Part shown: positions 1-5,837 of the stretch, in pieces
Layout: every line of letters starts with the position of its first letter
How positions within the stretch are numbered: position 1 is the stretch's first letter
Translations under genes and position numbers: made by a program
The notes under the pieces: generated by a model
Told to the model about the DNA's origin: nothing
The model's database searches: none
What the model saw: only the letters and a program-made list of their open reading frames with translations
Assembly: GCA_016794945.1 (NCBI GenBank)
Contig: JAEUIX010000248.1
Location: 1-13,448, forward strand
Reading direction: 5' to 3'
DNA length: 13,448 bases
Source of the DNA: Phycisphaerae bacterium
GTDB lineage: Bacteria > Planctomycetota > Phycisphaerae > Phycisphaerales > UBA1924

Positions 1-76
1 GCGACTCGCGACTTCCCTGCCTCCTCCTGCCTTTCCCTGCCTTCCCTCGCGACTCGCGTCTCGCGACTCGCGACTT
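1..76. repeat. 7-base tandem repeat, unit CTCGCGA, split by a polypyrimidine stretch
   Basis: Positions 46-73 are four head-to-tail heptads, CTCGCGA, CTCGCGT, CTCGCGA, CTCGCGA, followed by CTT. The same unit recurs at the window edge (GCGA at 1-4, CTCGCGA at 5-11, then CTT). Between the two blocks, about 12-46, is a C/T-rich stretch with repeated CCTGCCT words. Each unit contains the palindrome TCGCGA. It lies just downstream of the ATP-grasp gene, which is read leftwards. No gene is seen in it, and there is no T-run typical of an intrinsic terminator. The array probably continues beyond the window. Confidence 0.85.
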
Positions 77-80
77 CTCT

Positions 81-108
81 CAGCACTCAGTACTCGGGAC
101 TCAGTACT
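81..108. repeat. 7-base tandem repeat, unit CAGTACT, overlapping a gene end
   Basis: Four consecutive heptads: CAGCACT (81-87), CAGTACT (88-94), CGGGACT (95-101), CAGTACT (102-108). The unit contains the palindrome AGTACT. Read on the minus strand, the array encodes the last residues (about VLSPEY) and the TGA stop of the ATP-grasp gene. The repeat therefore either grew into the gene end or supplied its stop codon. Confidence 0.85.
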
Positions 109-1193
109 CCCCTTCCCCACACCGCCCGCGCCACCATCGCCACCGTCGCCGGCCGCACGCCCCGCCGCCGCAGCGCAGCGCCGAACTCGAACGCCAGCCT
201 CCACAGCCGCCGCAGCGTCCGCTGGGCCGACCAGTAGCCGTTCGCCGGGTCGTAGATGTCCGTCGATTCCGACAGCAGCCCGTTGGCCTCCACCACCGAG
301 AACCCGCGCCCCGCCTTGAACTCTCCCTCGTCGGCGTACCGCACGTCGAACCGCCCGAAGCAGAAGCCCCCCATCCCGCGCCCGATCTCGTCGATCGCCC
401 CCTCCAGTTCCGCCGTCCACAGCCGCCGGCCGTCCAGGAACATCGTTCCGCGGCAGTGGTTCCCCAGCGGCGTCAGCGGCACCCGCCGCCCCGCCGCGGG
501 AACTTCCCGCGCCCGCGCCCCGGCCGCCGCCAGGTGCGCCGCCGCCTGCAGGCGGTACCGCGCGTGCCGATGGATCAGTTCCTCGACCGTCGATCGTCCG
601 TCGCCCACCACGTGCGCGAAGACCTTGTCCGTGATCGAGAAGATGCGCCCCCGCGCCTCGCCCGGGTGGCGCACGTAGAACACGCCCGCCTCGTGCGGGC
701 CGGCGTGATACTGCTGCGCGATGGCCGCCGCCCGGTGCTCCCCGAGCCACCGCAGCGCCTCGGCGGGCGAGCCGACGATCCGCACGCCCGTGCCGCGCTC
801 GCCCGCGTCGGGCTTCAGCACCACCGGCCACCCCCAGCCGTGCGCCCCGGCGTGACGCGTGAGCTTCGCAAGCCGCTCCGCGGCCGGCCCCGGCGTCAGC
901 AGCACGTGGGGCAGCGCCCACCCGGCCGGGATCGTGTTCAGGATCGCGGACTTCGACTCGCCCACCACGCCCCCCAGCGGGATCCCCGGGTTGCACGCCG
1001 TGCACACCGTCAGCCCGCCGTGCCTCAGGCCCAGCCACGCGATGTACGGCGCCAGCGGCGCGTACACCGCCCACGCCGGCCAGAACTCCCATCGGCGCAG
1101 CCGCTGCAGCGCAGCGCCCAGCCCCACCGCCAGGCGCGGCGGCGATTCCAACCCCGCGCCCGCCGGCGCGATCTCGACCGGCAGATCAATCAC
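87..1193 (-). CDS. ATP-grasp domain protein (carboxylate-amine/thiol ligase-like), substrate unknown
   Basis: The protein has 368 residues. ATP-grasp enzymes use ATP to activate a carboxylate as an acyl-phosphate and join it to an amine or thiol. Visible marks are VVLKPDAGERGTGVRIV at about 124-140 (ATP-binding Lys127 and a glycine-rich loop), the RFDVR segment at 281-285 and VVEANG at 300-305, which fit the Mg-ATP ligands near the C-terminus. A hydrophobic stretch at about 37-58 precedes a CNPGIPLGGVVGESK segment and may hold the protein at the membrane. The start is GTG at 1193, whose last two bases are shared with the TGA of the TANGO2-like gene (GTGA), so the two are probably translationally coupled. 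The same frame stays open further upstream, but that part reads as low-complexity Gly/Arg/Ala. The last codons lie inside a heptad repeat. The family fold is secure. A D-Ala-D-Ala ligase-like or amino-acid ligase role is possible but not shown. Confidence 0.85.
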   Translation of the reverse strand: MIDLPVEIAPAGAGLESPPRLAVGLGAALQRLRRWEFWPAWAVYAPLAPYIAWLGLRHGGLTVCTACNPGIPLGGVVGESKSAILNTIPAGWALPHVLLTPGPAAERLAKLTRHAGAHGWGWPVVLKPDAGERGTGVRIVGSPAEALRWLGEHRAAAIAQQYHAGPHEAGVFYVRHPGEARGRIFSITDKVFAHVVGDGRSTVEELIHRHARYRLQAAAHLAAAGARAREVPAAGRRVPLTPLGNHCRGTMFLDGRRLWTAELEGAIDEIGRGMGGFCFGRFDVRYADEGEFKAGRGFSVVEANGLLSESTDIYDPANGYWSAQRTLRRLWRLAFEFGAALRRRGVRPATVAMVARAVWGRGVLSPEY

Positions 1194-1957
1194 GCCACCA
1201 GCGCTCCTTCCCGCACGCCGATGAGCCGCTCCACCCCCGCGCCGATCTGACCATCCTCCCGCACCTCCGCGTACCGCACCGAAACCCCGCGCGCCGAAAC
1301 CTCCAGCACCGTGCGGCAGACCGTCCGCGCCTCGGCACGCGACATCTGCACGCTCCGCTCCGGCGCGTGCGCCCACTGGTGACGGTGAAACGCGTCCACC
1401 GCCGCCGGCGCGCCCGCCGCCCCGAGCACCATCCGCTCGAACAGCGCCCGACGCGCGGGCGTCACCAGCGCATCTCCCAGCCCGCTGGACGTGAACATCC
1501 GTGCCGCGTGCACAGGCCCCGGCCGCTCCAGCGATGCGGCACGCCCGTCCCACCACAGCACCGCCAGCCGGGCCGCATCGGCGATCAGCAGCGTGAACGG
1601 CTCGAACGCCTCCAGCGGCAGCGACCGCGTCAGCGCCAGTGCCTCCTCCACCGAGCCGCCCGCCGCCGCCGCCGGCACGATCGCCCCGCGGCTTCTGGCA
1701 CCGGACCTTCCCTCAGCCCGCCGGCCAGGCGGGTTGGCGTTCAGCAGGCAGAGCGCCAGCCCCGCGTCCGTCCCGGCCGCCCACGTCCCGCCCGACGGCG
1801 GATCCATCGGCATCAGCGCCGTGCGCGCCCCCGCCGCGACCAAGCGCGGCGGCGCCGCCGCCGGCCGCAGCCTCGATTCATCGCGGTTGCACACCACCCG
1901 AAGGCCCGCGCGCCCGTCCCCCCGCGCCGCGAGCCCGGCAACGGTCACCGTGCACAC
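1190..1957 (-). CDS. TANGO2/NRDE family protein
   Basis: The protein has 255 residues. It starts MCTVTV and carries CNRDES at 23-28, the motif that names the NRDE family. Cys2 is conserved in such proteins, which supports the GTG start at 1957; that start overlaps the end of the DinB-like gene by 13 bases. TANGO2 homologues in animals and bacteria have been implicated in heme trafficking, although the biochemical function is still debated. A heme link is of interest here because a ferric-reductase-like membrane protein lies in the same gene run. Near residues 76-88 (PPGRRAEGRSGAR) there appears to be a short extra segment that coincides with a DNA palindrome at 1717-1733. The gene ends in a GTGA overlap with the ATP-grasp gene. 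Family assignment is firm; the role is inferred. Confidence 0.88.
   Translation of the reverse strand: MCTVTVAGLAARGDGRAGLRVVCNRDESRLRPAAAPPRLVAAGARTALMPMDPPSGGTWAAGTDAGLALCLLNANPPGRRAEGRSGARSRGAIVPAAAAGGSVEEALALTRSLPLEAFEPFTLLIADAARLAVLWWDGRAASLERPGPVHAARMFTSSGLGDALVTPARRALFERMVLGAAGAPAAVDAFHRHQWAHAPERSVQMSRAEARTVCRTVLEVSARGVSVRYAEVREDGQIGAGVERLIGVREGALVA
1717..1733. repeat. Short GC palindrome inside the TANGO2-like gene
   Basis: CCCGCC (1717-1722), a 5-base spacer GGCCA, and GGCGGG (1728-1733) form a perfect 6-base-pair stem. It lies in frame in the coding region, at residues about 75-81. It may be a small dispersed palindromic element that entered the gene without breaking the frame. Only one copy is present in this window, so its repeat nature is not shown here. 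Confidence 0.5.
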
Positions 1958-2526
1958 GTCGCGTGCTCCATGTGGGCCAGCGTGCTGGGCGCGTAGCCGA
2001 AGGCCTCGGGCACCGAGCGTCCCAGCGCCGTCGCCATGCCCCGGAGCGTCGCGTGGTGATGCACCGTGTGGCTCAGCACGAACGACAGCTCCCGCGCCAG
2101 CGTCGAGCCGAGCGTCACCGGCGCGCCGTCGCTCGTCGGCATCACCCGAACCGCCACGCGCCGCGACGCCGGCGCGCCGGCCAGTTCGCTCACGGCCCGG
2201 CCAAGCCGGTGCGCCTCCTCCAGCGCGCACACCCGGTCGGTCTCCACCGGCGTGCCCCGCTCGCGATGGTCGTAGTCCACCGGCCCGGGCACGCCCCCGC
2301 CCCCAACCGAACGCACCAGCGCCCGAACGTGGTCCAGCGTGTGCCGCACGTGCCCCCCCACCGTCGCCCCGGCGAACAGCGGCCCCATGCGGCGCGTGTA
2401 GTCCTCATCGTCCATCGCGTGCAGCACGTCCGCCAGTTCCCGCAGCAGCGCCGCCAGCGGCTCGGCCACCTCGCGGCACGAACGCCCCGCCGCCGCCCCC
2501 CGTCGATCCGGTCGTCGCATGATCAT
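1945..2526 (-). CDS. DinB-like (four-helix bundle, metal-binding) protein
   Basis: The protein has 193 residues. DinB-family proteins are four-helix bundles that bind a divalent metal through three histidines; several are thiol (bacillithiol or mycothiol) transferases. Here a His-rich helix GGHVRHTLDH at 57-66 and the segment SFVLSHTVHHHATL at 148-161 can supply the triad. The C-terminal segment APSTLAHMEH resembles members of this family. The start ATG at 2526 is set by AGGAG at 2534-2538, spaced 7 bases; a second in-frame ATG follows two codons later. The gene overlaps the downstream TANGO2-like gene by 13 bases, so the two are probably co-translated. It lies 56 bases after the thioredoxin-YHS gene. 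Substrate and cofactor are unknown. Confidence 0.82.
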   Translation of the reverse strand: MIMRRPDRRGAAAGRSCREVAEPLAALLRELADVLHAMDDEDYTRRMGPLFAGATVGGHVRHTLDHVRALVRSVGGGGVPGPVDYDHRERGTPVETDRVCALEEAHRLGRAVSELAGAPASRRVAVRVMPTSDGAPVTLGSTLARELSFVLSHTVHHHATLRGMATALGRSVPEAFGYAPSTLAHMEHATCAR

Positions 2527-2533
2527 CGTTTCG

Positions 2534-2538
2534 CTCCT
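2534..2538 (-). promoter_or_regulatory. Ribosome binding site of the DinB-like gene
   Basis: AGGAG on the minus strand, 7 bases before the ATG at 2526. It fixes that start, and it is one of the clearest Shine-Dalgarno sites in the window because this gene does not overlap its predecessor. Confidence 0.75.
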
Positions 2539-2556
2539 GTTCACCCCCGCCCCGAA

Positions 2557-2571
2557 CCCCGGTCGCCGGGG
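2557..2571 (-). other. Small intergenic hairpin
   Basis: CCCCGG, a 3-base loop and CCGGGG form a perfect 6-base-pair stem in the 56-base gap between the thioredoxin-YHS gene and the DinB-like gene. No T-run follows on the minus strand, so it does not look like a complete intrinsic terminator. It could stabilise the upstream mRNA end, or be chance in such GC-rich DNA. Confidence 0.35.
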
Positions 2572-2582
2572 CCGCGGCACGC

Positions 2583-3566
2583 TCAGTTCGGCGCCGGGCC
2601 GCTCACGATTCCCTGCCACGCGCGGTCCGCCTTGGGCTTGAGACCAGGCTCGTCCTTGTTCCAGTCCGCCAGCGCATCGCCGAACAGCGCCTTGTAGAAC
2701 AGCAGCAGCCGCCCGCCGACGATCTTGAAGCTCTCCGGGTTGATCTCCACCTTCCGACCCTCGGCCATCGCCGTGGCGCACCACCCGCCGTACGCCGGAA
2801 CGAACTTCTCGGGTTCGGCGTTGAACGCCGCGCGGTTCGCCGCCGTCGCGAACCGGTACGTCACACCCCTGTGCGACGATTCGAACTTCTCGCTGCCCCT
2901 GGTCGGCTTGCCGTCGGTGAAGTAGGCCACCGGGTCGTACCCCCGGATCGCCGGCCCGCCCTCCAGGTTCGCGTGCGCCGTCGCCGCGTCGCGCGACAGC
3001 TCCGCGACCCGCTTGGCGAACGTCCGGAACGGCAGCCGGTCCGCGTTGTCCTTGCCGACGTACCGGAACACCTCCCGCCCCTGCGGGTCCAGCAGCACCA
3101 GCGCCGGGTACGTCATGTCCATCCCGTGGAAGCGGTACCCGCCGCGGATCTTGAAATGCTCCGCCAGCTTGCCGTCCGCGTCGCGGTACAGCGGTGCCTC
3201 CGGCGACGACGCCAGCGCAGCGCCGAACGCCTCGGCGCTCACCGCCTTGACGAAGATGTGCTTCACCCCCGCCAGCGTGTCGGCCAGGCCCGTGTACTCC
3301 CGAAGGTGCCGCGCGCAGTACGGGCACTCATCGTTGAGCAGGAAATGCACCGCAAGGTACGACCCCCGCGCCGTCGCCGAGTCGAACCGCCGGCCCTCGT
3401 CCCCCACCGTGAACGCGTGCGACCCGCCCGCCGGCTGCCCCGCCGCGCCACGCTCCGCGGACCCGTCCGGCGCCCCCGCCGGCCGCGGCTGCGCCGCGGC
3501 CACACCCAGACCCACCATCACCACTCCCGCGGCCAGCATCGTGCGCTTCATCGCCCGAACAGTCAT
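2583..3566 (-). CDS. Exported thioredoxin-like / YHS-domain fusion protein
   Basis: The protein has 327 residues. A signal peptide is visible at about 1-25 (Lys/Arg, then LAAGVVMVGLGVAAA, with cleavage likely near AAA-QP), so it should act outside the cytoplasm. Residues about 50-195 form a thioredoxin/peroxiredoxin-like domain with the redox pair C81-P-Y-C84 and a later TYPALVLLDPQG segment that provides the cis-Pro strand. Residues about 206-295 are a YHS domain (GYDPVAYF, then GGWCA with Cys263, then LLLFYK), a module often tied to metal binding. A C-terminal extension of about 30 residues follows. The start ATG at 3566 has GGAG at 3573-3576, six bases away, and is preferred over the in-frame TTG at 3584. 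YHS proteins of this exported type are usually single-domain, so the fusion is notable. A role in thiol repair or metal-linked redox in the periplasm is inferred. Confidence 0.88.
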   Translation of the reverse strand: MTVRAMKRTMLAAGVVMVGLGVAAAQPRPAGAPDGSAERGAAGQPAGGSHAFTVGDEGRRFDSATARGSYLAVHFLLNDECPYCARHLREYTGLADTLAGVKHIFVKAVSAEAFGAALASSPEAPLYRDADGKLAEHFKIRGGYRFHGMDMTYPALVLLDPQGREVFRYVGKDNADRLPFRTFAKRVAELSRDAATAHANLEGGPAIRGYDPVAYFTDGKPTRGSEKFESSHRGVTYRFATAANRAAFNAEPEKFVPAYGGWCATAMAEGRKVEINPESFKIVGGRLLLFYKALFGDALADWNKDEPGLKPKADRAWQGIVSGPAPN

Positions 3567-3572
3567 GCGTAT

Positions 3573-3576
3573 CTCC
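3573..3576 (-). promoter_or_regulatory. Ribosome binding site of the thioredoxin-YHS gene
   Basis: GGAG, six bases before the ATG at 3566. It decides the start in favour of this ATG and against the upstream in-frame TTG at 3584 and the downstream ATGs in the signal peptide. Confidence 0.7.
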
Positions 3577-3627
3577 AAGGTCAAGGTTCGCCCCGCGAAG
3601 AGCTCAGCACAGTGCCCGGCGCGGTGT

Positions 3628-4413
3628 TCAGCGATTCGATGCCGAGCCGGGCTCGCCCGTTTCCTCAGTCACGCGGCGCACGTCCCCCGGCCCCACGCGC
3701 AGCACCACCAGCCCGGCGATCTCCGACGCACGCCCGCGCACGTCCAGCAGGTCCGCCACCAGCGGCAGCAGCGCCGGGTCGATGGGCCCGCCGTCCGCCC
3801 CGCTCAGGAGCGCGTGCACCGCGGCCCCGTCGGCGCCGCGTCCCACGAACACCGGTGGAATCCCGCCCGTGACGCAGAGCGTGGCGCACTCCTTGTGCGG
3901 CCGCCCCGATCCCGGCTTCATCGCCCCCAGGTAGCACTTGGCGTCCACGATCTCGCCGCGCAGCAGCACCATCCCCAGGTCGCGCACCGCCGGCGGCGCC
4001 CCCGGTGCGCCCAGGTCCATCACCGCGTCCGACCCCGGCTCCAGTTCGATCATCCGTCGCCCGTCGCGCGTCAGCAGCCACCCGCTCACCCGGCAGCGCC
4101 GACCCGCCCACGTGCTGACGTCACGCGCACCGACCTTGCCCGACTCCACCAGCAGCACCGCCCCGTGATCGGTCACCAGCATCGGGTACGGCCGGGCGAC
4201 GATCGTCCCCTCGAACGAACGCGCTGCGCCGTCGTCCCACACCGCCGGGCCCGGGTCCTGCTGCGTGCGTGCCCACAGGAACATGACCACGCACCCCATC
4301 CACAGCGCCGCAGGCACGACCACCCGCAGCAACCGGCGATGGCTCGCGGGCGCCGGCAGGTAGTTCACGTACGGCCCGTCGTCCGGCGCCGTGATCCTCG
4401 GCTCAGCGACCAT
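3628..4413 (-). CDS. Membrane-anchored protein with a Cys/His cluster, next to the Rieske/ferric-reductase gene
   Basis: The protein has 261 residues and no function that I can name with confidence. One transmembrane segment at about 28-48 follows a short cytoplasmic N-terminus, leaving a large outer domain. Residues about 67-125 and 150-240 each look like small beta-rich (OB-fold-like) units. The second contains the most distinctive stretch, EIVDAKCYLGAMKPG, then HKECATLC and GGIPPVFV. Cys160, His173, Cys176 and Cys180 could bind a metal or a cluster. The start ATG at 4413 has GGAGG at 4420-4424 with a 6-base spacer; an ATG at 4419 is possible but too close to that site. It overlaps the end of the Rieske gene by 11 bases. 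I infer a partner or assembly protein for that reductase. Confidence 0.78.
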   Translation of the reverse strand: MVAEPRITAPDDGPYVNYLPAPASHRRLLRVVVPAALWMGCVVMFLWARTQQDPGPAVWDDGAARSFEGTIVARPYPMLVTDHGAVLLVESGKVGARDVSTWAGRRCRVSGWLLTRDGRRMIELEPGSDAVMDLGAPGAPPAVRDLGMVLLRGEIVDAKCYLGAMKPGSGRPHKECATLCVTGGIPPVFVGRGADGAAVHALLSGADGGPIDPALLPLVADLLDVRGRASEIAGLVVLRVGPGDVRRVTEETGEPGSASNR

Positions 4414-5476
4414 GTCCATCCTCCAGCATCGCCGGCGGCGGCGCCCGCCCAGGCTCGCACGGCGTGGCGCGCACCTGCGCACGCCCCGCGACGATCCGCA
4501 CCCGGTACATCGCCACCTTCTCAGTGAACGGCGGCGGGGCGCAGCCGTCCGCCGCCCGGTACTGCCAGCCGTGCCACGGGCAGGTGATGCACCCGTCGAT
4601 CACACGCCCCTCGCCCAGCGGCCCGCCCTGGTGAGCGCACACGTTCGTCACCGCCGACAGCCGGCCGTTGTGCCGGTAGATCGCGATCCGCTCCCCGCCC
4701 GGGGCGCACACCGTCCGCGCCCGATCCTCCGGGATGCTCCCCGCCTCGCCCGCATCGATCCACGGCCCCGCTTCCCCGTCGCCGTCCGCGGGCGCAGCGC
4801 CCCGGTCCCGCCGAACCTCGCGCACCGCCGCCGCCACGTGCAAACCCACGACGATCGCCACGCCGGCGCCCAGCAGCGCCGGCGCCAGCGCCGTCCGTTC
4901 TTCCTGCAACGCCCCCAGCGCCACGTGCCCCACCAGCAGCCCGTACGCCGGGTACACCAGCATGTGCAGCCGTTTCCACGCCGCCCCGGACAGATTCTTC
5001 AGCCAGAAGTCATGGCTCGTCGCCGCCATCACGAACAGCACCACCAGCCCGACCAGCCCCAGCACTTGGAACGGAAAGCCGTCCAGCGACCCGTACCTCG
5101 TGTTCATCGTCAGCAGCGACTCCAGCGGCCCCACCACGCCGAACCCGTGGTAATACCCCACCGCCACAACCCCGTGCGCCAGCGCCACCAGGAACGTCAG
5201 CACCCCCAGGTGCCTCCGGTTGAACAGCACCGCCTGCAGCCGCGGCACGAACCGCGCCGCCGGACCGATGCACAGGATCACGTGCAGCAGCAGCAGCGCG
5301 CACGCCCCCGTCGCCCGCATGAACAGGATTTCATCGCTGATCGCCCGCTCTCCCCCGTGCAGCGCCTTGCCCACCACCACGTAGCCGCCGATGAACGCCG
5401 CGGCCCCGACCGCCGCCCACGCGTCGTACACACGCTTGGGCCGGCTCCATTGCACCGCGCGGTACCCGTGGCTCAT
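4403..5476 (-). CDS. Ferric-reductase-like transmembrane protein fused to a Rieske [2Fe-2S] domain
   Basis: The protein has 357 residues. The N-terminal half (about 17-220) has roughly six hydrophobic helices of the ferric reductase/MsrQ-like type. Histidines inside helices (His65, His101, His171, His184) are candidates for b-heme ligands. After a polar linker, residues about 240-335 are a Rieske domain with C280-A-H282 and C299-P-W-H302, the classic pair of CxH and CxxH motifs for a [2Fe-2S] cluster. No FAD/NAD reductase domain is present, so electrons would pass between heme and cluster and an outside partner. The start ATG at 5476 shares bases with the preceding stop (ATGA). It probably acts with the Cys/His membrane protein downstream and the two tiny membrane proteins upstream. 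The electron donor and acceptor are unknown. Confidence 0.9.
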   Translation of the reverse strand: MSHGYRAVQWSRPKRVYDAWAAVGAAAFIGGYVVVGKALHGGERAISDEILFMRATGACALLLLHVILCIGPAARFVPRLQAVLFNRRHLGVLTFLVALAHGVVAVGYYHGFGVVGPLESLLTMNTRYGSLDGFPFQVLGLVGLVVLFVMAATSHDFWLKNLSGAAWKRLHMLVYPAYGLLVGHVALGALQEERTALAPALLGAGVAIVVGLHVAAAVREVRRDRGAAPADGDGEAGPWIDAGEAGSIPEDRARTVCAPGGERIAIYRHNGRLSAVTNVCAHQGGPLGEGRVIDGCITCPWHGWQYRAADGCAPPPFTEKVAMYRVRIVAGRAQVRATPCEPGRAPPPAMLEDGHGR

Positions 5477-5622
5477 GGGCGCGCCCCCCACGCCGCCGGC
5501 GGCCGCTCCGCCGCGCGGGCCTTGGAACGCTGCAGCAGCACCCCGGCGATCAGAACCGCGGCCGCCGCCGGGCCGATGATCAGCCACGCCGCCAGGTGCC
5601 GCCTTCGAAGCCGACGGTTCAC
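5473..5622 (-). CDS. Tiny single-span membrane protein
   Basis: The protein has 49 residues: a basic start (NRRLRRRH), one hydrophobic helix at about 11-31, and a basic, Pro/Ala-rich tail. I do not recognise the family. Its reality rests on its junctions: the GTG start at 5622 overlaps the preceding TGA as GTGA, and its own TGA overlaps the Rieske gene's ATG as ATGA. The size and place suggest a small subunit or stabiliser of the reductase. The arginine-rich N-terminus predicts a cytoplasmic N-terminus. Confidence 0.7.
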   Translation of the reverse strand: MNRRLRRRHLAAWLIIGPAAAAVLIAGVLLQRSKARAAERPPAAWGARP

Positions 5623-5837
5623 GCCGCACCCCCGCGCCCGCGCCGCAGCACCCAGCCCGCCACCACCGGCCACAGCGCCACGCACCCGGGCCAGATCACC
5701 AGTCGAAACGTCCACGGAGCGCCCGCCGCCGCCGAGTCCACCCTCCCCACCAGTGCCACGACGAACACGGTCGCCCACACCGCGCCCAGCGCCAGGTACC
5801 CCCCGCACACCGCCAGGACGATCTGTGCCGCGATCAT
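5619..5837 (-). CDS. Small two-span membrane protein
   Basis: The protein has 72 residues and two hydrophobic segments, about 3-30 and 45-63, ending in a short basic tail (RRGRGG). The start ATG at 5837 overlaps the phosphatase stop as ATGA, preceded by CAGGGGC as a weak ribosome site. The end overlaps the next small gene as GTGA. No family is recognised and there are no Cys or His clusters beyond Cys11 and Cys53. Threading by 4-base overlaps between the phosphatase and the reductase argues that it is translated. A small subunit of the reductase complex is the simplest guess. Confidence 0.72.
   Translation of the reverse strand: MIAAQIVLAVCGGYLALGAVWATVFVVALVGRVDSAAAGAPWTFRLVIWPGCVALWPVVAGWVLRRGRGGAA

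Noticed and set aside
1..76. Heptad arrays as a CRISPR-like array
   Set aside because: Units are 7 bases, head to tail and without unique spacers; no cas genes are nearby.
1194..1556. N-terminal extension of the ATP-grasp gene upstream of 1193
   Set aside because: The extension is Gly/Arg/Ala-rich without family features and lies wholly over the TANGO2-like gene; the GTGA junction gives a better start.
2527..3327. N-terminal extension of the DinB-like frame into the thioredoxin-YHS gene
   Set aside because: The frame is open only because of GC content; a clear AGGAG precedes the ATG at 2526 and the upstream text is low-complexity.
3567..3627. TTGACC in the 61-base gap as a promoter -35 box for the thioredoxin-YHS gene
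   Set aside because: It lies only about 15 bases before the start codon, leaving no room for a -10 box and transcript start.
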